A stretch of 64,000 nt of DNA from Chionoecetes opilio (Eukaryota; Arthropoda; Malacostraca; Decapoda; Majidae), in the NCBI GenBank assembly GCA_016584305.1, contig JACEEZ010006417.1:177501-241500 (forward strand), in the 5' to 3' direction. Position numbers and translations under genes: made by a program. Positions 55,929 to 64,000 of this stretch are shown here, piece by piece. Every line of letters begins with the position of its first letter. The first letter of the stretch is position 1. The notes below the pieces were generated by a model. The model was not told where the DNA came from and did no database searches. It saw nothing but the letters and a program-made list of their open reading frames with translations.

Positions 55929-56618
55929 TCAAAAGTGGACCTTCATGTGCCTGGCAATATCAGGCTTTGTCTTGAAACACTTGCTACAAATATCACACTT
56001 GAACTCCCGCAAGCCAGTGTGTCTAAAGGTGTGTTGGTTGAGTTCATTACAGGTATAAAACCTTTTCCCACACTCTAGGCATTCATGATTCTTAACACCA
56101 CTGTGTGTCAGGGTGTGCCTGGTGAGGTTACCCTTTCTAGCAAATCTTTTCCCACACTCTAAACATTCAAAATTCTTAACACCACTGTGTGTCAGGGTGT
56201 GTTCGGTGAGGTTACCCTTTTCAGTGAATCTTTTCCCACACTCTAAACATTCATAATTCTTAACACCACTGTGTTGCAGGGTGTGCGTGGTGAGGTCATC
56301 CTTTCTAGCAAATCTTTTCCCACACTCTAAACATTCATGATTCTTAACACCACTGTGTGTCAGGGTGTGTCTGGTGAGTTCAGTCTTTGTAGCAAATCTT
56401 TTCCCACACTCTAAACATTCATAATTCTTAACACCACTGTGTATCACTGAATGACTCTTGAGCAGACTCTTGTACTTGAATGTTTTGTCACACTGCTGGC
56501 ACTTCAGCTCACTGTGTGCCTTGTGGCCTGAGCTGCCTGCCTCCAGGTGATTCTTGCCATCACCCCTGTGCCTCCCCACCCCTGAGGCAGACTGATCCTG
56601 CTGCTCCCGGCCACTCAT
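55929..56618 (-). CDS. Seven-finger C2H2 zinc-finger protein (paralogue 3)
   Basis: ATG at 56616-56618; 229 residues, same organisation as paralogue 1. Relative to paralogue 1 it has R for I in CGK(R/I)F of finger 3, DD for GG in FARK(DD/GG)L, and E/G for V/S in FT(E/V)K(G/S)N of finger 4. Using helix numbering, four of these five changes fall at positions -1, 2 and 3, the base-contacting positions. The rest of the protein reads the same. Presumed nuclear DNA-binding protein. Confidence 0.9.
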   Translation of the reverse strand: MSGREQQDQSASGVGRHRGDGKNHLEAGSSGHKAHSELKCQQCDKTFKYKSLLKSHSVIHSGVKNYECLECGKRFATKTELTRHTLTHSGVKNHECLECGKRFARKDDLTTHTLQHSGVKNYECLECGKRFTEKGNLTEHTLTHSGVKNFECLECGKRFARKGNLTRHTLTHSGVKNHECLECGKRFYTCNELNQHTFRHTGLREFKCDICSKCFKTKPDIARHMKVHF

Positions 56619-57506
56619 GCTGCTGCCCGGCCCCACAGCCTCCACCGCAGCAACACTCCCGCCAGCACACCTGACAGCCGGTCCTGCGGGAACCCACTCA
56701 CTCAGAACAAAAACTAAACTATTTTGTCAAACAAATAGGTAGAACGTGAGCTCATTTAATAGTCATTGTTTTCACATAAATTGTGTGTGAAACACAAAAA
56801 AGCATGGAGTGACTGGAGCTCAAGACACGGAGGTTGTGGTTCATATTTATAAACCTGGCTAGGGCACAAAAACGTGCCTAGGACCAGAAGAATGCCTAAG
56901 AATTCCTAGGCAACATTGATAAAACCCTGTTATGTCCTAGGAACGTGCCCAGGACTACAAACCTCCTCAAAAACACCAATATATTTTTCTCAAAACCTCC
57001 TTGTAAAATAGGGGTGCGTCTTGTGCGCCGGCAAATACAGTATATAGAAACTGTGAATATTTGTGGGAAATAGAAAGCCAGGAGTAAATGGATAACTATA
57101 AGAAATGCAGCTTATGAAGTATTGGTAGAGAAACTCAAGGAGCGACACCCAGGCTAATGTTGAAACAGTAAAAAAAAAAAAAACAACGATATGAGAAGTG
57201 TGTTCCGAAAATATATTAAGCAAATAACTGCCTCTATGAAATTTGGTGTGAGCGCGGATGATGTTTACGCTCCTCAGTTGTGGTGTCAGATTCCATCAAA
57301 AGTAATTAGATTCTCGTTGCATAGACAGACCCATCATGGGAACTGCTCTCCACCGTTTCTATCACCAACTGAACTGGTCTTTAGGTGTAGTCGAATCGTT
57401 AGTGGGTGGTAGGATGTCCATCGGATCTGGTCTCACGACCAATCGCACCGTGGATGGGGGCCTTTTGTCTCCCGTACCCAAACCCGGGCCTGGCTGAGTC
57501 CCCGGG
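56619..57506. other. Module spacer A (short copy)
   Basis: Nearly identical to 33166-34055; differences are a few substitutions and the length of an A-run. No gene. Confidence 0.5.
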
Positions 57507-58651
57507 TGTGGCGGTGCCCCCACCCCCCTGTGGCGACGCCCCATGGGTGTGTGCAGGGTGCCCCCGCCCCCCTGTGGCCACGCCCCATGGGTGTGTGCAG
57601 GGTGCCCCCGCCCCCCTGTGGTGACGCCCCATGGGAGTGTGAAGGGTGCCCCCGCCCCCCTGTGGCGACGCCCCATGGGTGTGTGAAGGGTGCCCCCGCC
57701 CCCCTGTGGCGACGCCCCATGGGAGTGTGAAGGGTGCCCCCGCCCCCCTGTGGCGACGCCCCATGGGTGTGTGAAGGGTGCCCCCGCCCCCCTGTGGCGA
57801 CGCCCCATGGGTGTGTGCAGGGTGCCCCCGCCCCCCTGTGGCCACGCCCCATGGGTGTGTGCAGGGTGCCCCCGCCCCCCTGCGGCGACGCCCCATGGGA
57901 GTGTGAAGGGTGCCCCCGCCCCCCTGTGGCGACGCCCCATAGCTGTGTGAAGGGTGCCCCCGCCCCCCTGTGGCGACGCCCCATGGGTGTGTGAAGGGTG
58001 CCCCCGCCCCCCTGTGGCGACGCCCCATGGGTGTGTGAAGGGTGCCCCCGCCCCCCTGTGGCGACGCCCCATGGGTGTGTGAAGGGTGCCCCCGCCCCCC
58101 TGTGGCCACGCCCCATGGGTGTGTGAAGGGTGCCCCCGCCCCCCTGTGGCCACCCCACATGGGTGTGTGAAGGGGCCCCCGCCCCCCTGTGGAGACGCCC
58201 CATGGGTGTGTGAAGGGTGCCCCCGCCCCCCTGTGGCGACGCCCCATGGGTGTGTGAAGGGTGCCCCCGCCCCCCTGTGGCTACGCCCCATGGGTGTGTG
58301 AAGGGTGCCCCCGCCCCCCTGTGGCCACGCCCCATGGGTGTGTGAAGGGTGCCCCGCCCCCCTGTGGCGACGTCCCATGGATGTGTGAAGGGTGCCCCCG
58401 CCCCCCTGTGGCCACGCCCCATGGTGTGAAGGTGCCCCCGCCCCCCTGTGGCCACGCCCCATGGGTGTGTGAAGGGTGCCCCCGCCCCCCTGTGGCCACG
58501 CCCCATGGGTGTGTGAAGGGTGTCCCCGCCCCCCTGTGGCCACGCCCCATGGGTGTGTGAAGGGTGCCCCCGCCCCCCTGTGGCGACGCCCCATGGGTGT
58601 GTGAAGGGTGCCCCCGCCCCCCTGTGGCGACGCCCCATGGGTGTGTGAAGG
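57507..58651. repeat. 44-bp GC-rich satellite, short copy (about 26 units)
   Basis: Same unit as 34056-36488. The two edges match those of the long copy, including the TGTGCA left-edge units and the GTGGAGAC, GTGGCTAC and GACGTCCCATGGATG units. Length difference therefore arose in the interior. Confidence 0.96.
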
Positions 58652-59654
58652 GTGTGGCAGCAAGACGCCTAATAAGGGAGGAGGGACAGCCTACCTGGCA
58701 GCGGTTTGCGTGCTTCTGTTCCTGGTTGTGTGAGTGCCACTTAGTGGTTGTGTTGGTACAGTGGTGGGGGTGAGGGTGCCAGGCACTGCCAGGCTGCCTC
58801 CGGGCGTACACGGGGCACTGCTCAGGGCTGGGCTGGGCTGCCACGGGTTTCTGCACCTTGGTCTGGGTGTGGCGTGGCAACAAGCTGCGGCGGGTCTGGG
58901 TCAGGGTCTGCTGCTGGTCTGAGGAGAGAAGCCCCAAATGCAGGGTCAAGCTAAGATCGAGTTTGACTGAGAGTACAAAGTGATGGGGACGCATGCATGT
59001 GCTGCAGAGAGAGCAAGGAGGGGAAAATGAAACCCCTAGTTTTGCTTCTCTCCCAACAGACTACGTGTGTGGGAAAACGCCGGAGCCGAGGCTTCACCGA
59101 GGCCACTCCCAACTCAAGCTCTCCTCAAAGGGAGGGACGAGGCAACCCTTGTCCACCACCTCACCACCGAGGCACCGAGGCCTGGCAGGGCCATCAGCCC
59201 CTTGCACTGGCTTGCCTCACACACAGGTAGTCGTGGTCATGAACGCCCACCGTGTAGTGCCCCACACTCACCTCCTCGCCCTGACCTTTGACCTGACCAC
59301 CCTGCTGGCGTCCACCCCTCACGGCAACACGCTGGCCTCCGCCTCCCCTGTGCCAAAGCCTTCCCTGTGCCCTGAGCAAGACAGGTCAGCGGCCACGCCT
59401 GTGATGGCGTCATAGGACATCACCAGGGCTCATAGTGTTCCCCAGGGATCCTCGCAGCCCTTAACACCACCAAGAACCAAGGTAGGCAGTGTGGCTGGGC
59501 TGTATTACTAGCCGTGTAGCCAGGTAGGGTAATAATGGACGAGAGTTTCGCGGTCGTTTTCAGGGACACCAACTACTTTTTCTTGGCCTACAATAGGTGC
59601 TTGTTCTAATGGTGCTAGTTTTATTTTGCGCAAACCAAAAAAAAGAAAAAGTAT
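58652..59654. other. Module spacer B (short copy) with exon-like segment
   Basis: Matches 36489-37480. The exon-like segment is 59060-59226 (after CTCTCCCAACAG, before GTAGTC). It has an extra 18 bp near 59355 relative to the long copy. No recognised protein. Confidence 0.4.
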
Positions 59655-60175
59655 ATTTTGTGGTTAAGGTCAGGTTAGGTTTCTTTAAAACCTGTAAGGT
59701 TAGGTTAGGTTTCATTAAAACCTGTAAGGTTAGGTTAGGTTTCTTTAAAACCTGTAAGGTTAGGTTAGGTTTCTTTAAAACCTGTAAGGTTAGGTTAGGT
59801 TTCTTTAAAACCTGTAAGGTTAGGTTAGGTTTCTTTAAAACCTGTAAGGTTAGGTTAGGTTTCTTTAAAACCTGTAAGGTTAGGTTAGGTTTCATTAAAA
59901 CCTGTAAGGTTAGGTTAGGTTTCTTTAAAACCTGTAAGGTTAGGTTAGGTTTCTTTAAAACCTGTAAGGTTAGGTTAGGTTTCTTTAAAACCTGTAAGGT
60001 TAGGTTAGGTTTCTTTAAAACCTGTAAGGTTAGTTAGGTTTTCTTTAAAACCTGTAAGGTTAGGTTAGGTTTCTTTAAAACCTGTAAGGTTAGGTTAGGT
60101 TTCTTTAAAACCTGTAAGGTTAGGTTAGGTTTCTTTAAAACCTGTAAGGTTAGGTTAAGGTTTCATTAAAACAAG
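59655..60175. repeat. 30-bp repeat containing TTAGGTTAGG telomere motifs (about 17 units)
   Basis: Unit TTAGGTTAGGTTTCTTTAAA plus ACCTGTAAGG. Each unit carries two consecutive TTAGG, the arthropod telomere repeat. The array is followed by a T-run of about 40. Confidence 0.95.
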
Positions 60176-60180
60176 GTTAG

Positions 60181-60227
<47 letters not shown>

Positions 60228-60744
60228 GCAAAATAAAAATAGCACCATTAGAACAAGCACCTATTGTAGGCCAAGAAAAAGTAGTTGGTGTCCCTGAAAA
60301 CGAACGTGAAACTCTCCTCCATTATTACCCCAGGTAGTATTAGGGACGCCACCGCTAGCTGAGGCGTCACTCGGCGGATGGCTGCTCAGGGTGGTGGGGT
60401 GCAGTCAGTTCGTACAAAAGTTGTTTCGTACACAAGTAGATTCGTACACCTAAAACTTGTTTCGTAGTCTATATGAAACCATAGTCGTTTCGTACACTCA
60501 GCTCAGAGTTGAACTTGATTACTAGAGTTATGAAACGATACCAGGTATGTACGAAAAAAATAAAAAACAGTGTACGAAACAACCAACAAAACCTGGGTAC
60601 GAAACAACTTGTGTACGAAACTCCCTGTAACCGGTCAGGCTGCCTCCAGCGTGGGACTTGCATCTATCCCTGGCTATTGAGCACCTAAGCGATACTAAGC
60701 AGAAGAGGTCACAAGAAGAAGAAGATACCGGGCTCACCACTTCA
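60176..60744. other. Module spacer C (short copy)
   Basis: Matches 37530-38032 and 38528-38576, without the Harbinger-like MITE; the empty site is GATACTAAGCAG at about 60693-60704. Confidence 0.6.
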
Positions 60745-60951
60745 CCCCTTGAGGCCCAGAACGTCATTTCCATTGTAGTTTAGGTTAACCATTAGACGAT
60801 TTTTAGTGAATATAAGCAATGTTTTATAGCTATGACCTGTTTAAGTCTCCTTGTCCACCAGTTTATTTGGTATATTCTGTCACACTTCGTAATTTTATGG
60901 CTAACAACAGACGATTTTATATAGCCAAGGAAAGATCTGGGCGTGAAGGGG
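60745..60951 (-). mobile_element. TTAA MITE, copy 7 (same insertion as copy 5)
   Basis: CCCCTTGAGGCCCAGAACG to GATCTGGGCGTGAAGGGG, right flank TTAA preserved (60952-60955). Confidence 0.87.
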
Positions 60952-61152
60952 TTAAGTTGCAGAAACTGGTTCTCAAAACGTATGCCATTTCTGGACCTGC
61001 CATTCCATGTGCCTTGTTTCCCTGATCGCTTGCCGCTAAAATTCTACGCTAGAAAACTTTCCCGGCATATTAGTATTTTTTTGGTAAATTTCCAGTTTGT
61101 GTCACCGGTTCACTTTGGTGGACGACACAATTTGTCTGGTGAGTTTTGATGT
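60952..61152. other. Spacer and MITE remnant before the 30-bp array
   Basis: Same as 38785-38985, including CACTTTGGTGGACGACACAA. Confidence 0.6.
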
Positions 61153-62610
61153 GTTTTGAATTGATCAGTGAATTCATCAGTTGTTTTGAATTGATCAGTG
61201 AATTCATCAGTTGTTTTGAATTGATCAGTGAATTCATCAGTTGTTTTGAATTGATCAGTGAATTCGTCAGTTGTTTTGAATTGATCAGTGAATTCATCAG
61301 TTGTTTTGAATTAATCAGTGAATTCGTCAGTTGTTTTGAATTGATCAGTGAATTCATCAGTTGTTTTGAATTGATCAGTGAATTCATCAGTTGTTTTGAA
61401 TTAATCAGTGAATTCATCAGTTGTTTTGAATTAATCAGTGAATTCGTCAGTTGTTTTGAATTGATCAGTGAATTCATCAGTTGTTTTGAATTGATCAGTG
61501 AATTCATCAGTTGTTTTGAATTGATCAGTGAATTCATCAGTTGTTTTGAATTAATCAGTGAATTCGTCAGTTGTTTTGAATTGATCAGTGAATTCATCCG
61601 TTGTTTTGAATTGATCAGTGAATTCATCCGTTGTTTTGAATTGATCAGTGAATTCATCAGTTGTTTTGAATTGATCAGTGAATTCATCCGTTGTTTTGAA
61701 TTGATCAGTGAATTCGTCAGTTGTTTTGAATTGATCAGTGAATTCATCCGTTGTTTTGAATTGATCAGTGAATTCATCAGTTGTTTTGAATTGATCAGTG
61801 AATTCATCAGTTGTTTTGAATTAATCAGTGAATTCATCCGTTGTTTTGAATTGATCAGTGAATTCATCAGTTGTTTTGAATTGATCAGTGAATTCGTCAG
61901 TTGTTTTGAATTGATCAGTGAATTCGTCAGTTGTTTTGAATTGATCAGTGAATTCGTCAGTTGTTTTGAATTGATCAGTGAATTCGTCAGTTGTTTTGAA
62001 TTGATCAGTGAATTCATCAGTTGTTTTGAATTGATCAGTGAATTCGTCAGTTGTTTTGAATTGATCAGTGAATTCATCAGTTGTTTTGAATTGATCAGTG
62101 AATTCATCAGTTGTTTTGAATTGATCAGTGAATTCATCAGTTGTTTTGAATTAATCAGTGAATTCATCAGTTGTTTTGAATTAATCAGTGAATTCATCCG
62201 TTGTTTTGAATTGATCAGTGAATTCATCAGTTGTTTTGAATTGATCAGTGAATTCATCCGTTGTTTTGAATTGATCAGTGAATTCATCAGTTGTTTTGAA
62301 TTGATCAGTGAATTCGTCAGTTGTTTTGAATTGATCAGTGAATTCATCCGTTGTTTTGAATTGATCAGTGAATTCGTCAGTTGTTTTGAATTGATCAGTG
62401 AATTCATCAGTTGTTTTGAATTGATCAGTGAATTCATCAGTTGTTTTGAATTGATCAGTGAATTCATCCGTTGTTTTGAATTGATCAGTGAATTCATCAG
62501 TTGTTTTGAATTGATCAGTGAATTCATCAGTTGTTTTGAATTAATCAGTGAATTCATCAGTTGTTTTGAATTAATCAGTGAATTCATCAGTTGTTTTGAA
62601 TTAATCAGTG
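61153..62610. repeat. 30-bp satellite, short copy (about 48 units)
   Basis: Same unit as 38986-43022. CCGTTG and GTCAG variants are present; the CAGATG variant is absent. It ends with the same broken unit, AATTAATCAGTGACATCTGATCAG. Confidence 0.97.
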
Positions 62611-62900
62611 ACATCTGATCAGTTTACGATACTCGCGGGTGTCTCTGTTCCCTAACCCCCGCGAGCACGAAGGGCTTATTGGACTAACCTAACCTCAATA
62701 TAACCTAACCTAACCTAACCTGGTAGAATCCTAGCGTCCGATATGTGTCAAGTTCGACCTCGAGCTTGACAGACGACCTACAAAGCGATAATAAGCAGAA
62801 AAGGTCACAAGAAGAAGAAGAAAGGAGGTCTCGCTAGGAGGTTATTGGTAAGGTTAGGTTAGGTTAGTAATATTTTTTGGGTTTTGTCCATGGAGATTAG
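62611..62900. other. TIR remnant and TTAGG motifs
   Basis: Same as 43023-43305, with one extra TAACC unit at about 62700-62720. Confidence 0.7.
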
Positions 62901-63966
62901 CGGTCCACCGAAATATGCCAAAACCCCAGGTTTTGGCATACTTTATGCCAAAACCCCAGGTTTTGGCATACTTTATGCCAAAACCCCAGGTTTTGGTATA
63001 CTTTATGCCAAAACCCCAGGTTTTGGTATACTTTATGCCAAAACCCAGGTTTTGGTATACTTATGCCAAAACCCCAGGTTTTGGCATACTTTATGCCAAA
63101 ACCCCAGGTTTTGGTATACATTATGCCAAAACCCCAGGTTTTGGCATACTTTATGCCAAAACCCCAGGTTTTGGCATACTTTATGCCAAAACCCCAGGTT
63201 TTGGTATACTTTATGCCAAAACCCCAGGTTTTGGTATACTTTATGCCAAAACCCCAGGTTTTGGTATACTTTATGCCAAAACCCCAGGTTTTGGCATACT
63301 TTATGCCAAAACCCCAGGTTTTGGTATACTTTATGCCAAAACCCCAGGTTTTGGTATACTTTATGCCAAAACCCCAGGTTTTGGTATACTTTATGCCAAA
63401 ACCCAAGGTTTTGGCATAAAGTAATCAAAAACCTTTGGCCCAATCAAAATCCTTTCTGAGCGCCATCTGGCGAGGACAATGCAACCCTCAGAATTTATTA
63501 CAAAGTATACCAAAACCTGGGGTTTTGGCATAAAGTATGCCAAAACCTGGGGTTTTGGCATAAAGTATACCAAAACCTGGGGTTTTGGCATAAAGTATGC
63601 CAAAACCTGGGGTTTTCGCATAAAGTATGCCAAAACCTGGGGTTTTGGCATAAAGTATACCAAAACCTGGGGTTTTCGCATAAAGTATGCCAAAACCTGG
63701 GGTTTTGGCATAAAGTATACCAAAACCTGGGGTTTTGGCATAAAGTATACCAAAACCTGGGGTTTTGGCATAAAGTATGCCAAAACCTGGGGTTTTGGCA
63801 TAAAGTATACCAAAACCTGGGGTTTTGGCATAAAGTATACCAAAACCTGGGGTTTTGGCATAAAGTATGCCAAAACCTGGGGTTTTGGCATAAAGTATAC
63901 CAAAACCTGGGGTTTTGGCATAAAGTATGCCAAAACCTGGGGTTTTGGCATATTTCGGTGGACCCG
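62901..63966. mobile_element. Foldback-type element, core-deleted copy
   Basis: Same ends as 43306-44889 and the same AGATTAG flanks (62894-62900, 63967-63973). The left arm has about 17 and the right arm about 15 units of the 30-bp palindromic repeat. The unique core (21-bp array and AT-rich parts) is missing, the left core edge (CAGAATTTATTACAAAG) joining directly to the right arm. Confidence 0.82.
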
Positions 63967-64000
63967 AGATTAGGGGGGGAAGGGGGCACCTCTCCCCTAC

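Larger units (their letters stand above)
55226..64000. repeat. Duplicated module, short copy (continues past window)
   Basis: Same order as 30728-44960. Array sizes: 47-bp array 7 units, 44-bp satellite about 26, 30-bp TTAGG repeat about 17, 30-bp satellite about 48, and a core-deleted foldback element. Similarity continues to the last base of the window (CACCTCTCCCCTAC). Confidence 0.9.

Noticed and set aside
59655..60175. True chromosome end (telomere)
   Set aside because: TTAGG occurs only twice per 30-bp unit and ordinary sequence continues on both sides.

Overview
The window is eukaryotic nuclear DNA, most likely from a decapod crustacean (perhaps a crab). The evidence is split exons with GT-AG borders, very dense (CT)n/(GT)n microsatellites, LINE/SINE fragments of types I associate with decapods, and arthropod-type TTAGG telomere motifs at internal sites. 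The species is inference; the eukaryotic, arthropod-like character is read from the sequence.

Layout. (1) 1-10.75 kb (+): the last five coding exons of a FAM91A1 homologue (a scaffold of endosome-to-Golgi vesicle capture). Its introns are filled with microsatellites, SINE, LINE and MITE copies. (2) 10.75-16.3 kb: region 3' of FAM91A1 with uncertain Ser/Pro-rich reading frames, then long (CT)n/(GT)n tracts and a nest of MITEs ending in a 56-bp satellite. (3) 16.3-30.7 kb: gene-free repeat desert of AT-rich minisatellites, a LINE fragment carrying an 18-bp array, pogo-like TIR elements and two long hairpin (foldback) elements. (4) 30.7-45.0 kb: a module made of a 47-bp array, a C2H2 zinc-finger gene on the minus strand, a 44-bp GC-rich satellite, unique spacer, a 30-bp satellite of about 134 units, and a foldback transposon whose arms are 30-bp palindromic repeats. 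(5) 45.0-55.2 kb: a second zinc-finger gene (+) with a poly(A) signal, several MITEs, a Merlin transposase relic and a 25-bp array carrying nuclear-receptor DR1 motifs. (6) 55.2-64.0 kb: a second, shorter copy of the module in (4), with a third zinc-finger gene (-). It runs to the window edge.

The genes are one conserved housekeeping gene (FAM91A1, 3' half) and three near-identical seven-finger C2H2 proteins, two of which travel with the satellite-rich duplicated module. Everything else is repeat-derived. The main theme is that satellite arrays repeatedly arise from the ends or interior of transposable elements. The best candidate for something undescribed is the foldback element with satellite arms and a 7-bp target duplication. 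Some tracts (about 31.3-32.45 kb and 52.07-53.4 kb) have an indel pattern that looks like poor assembly consensus, so fine details there should be treated with care.
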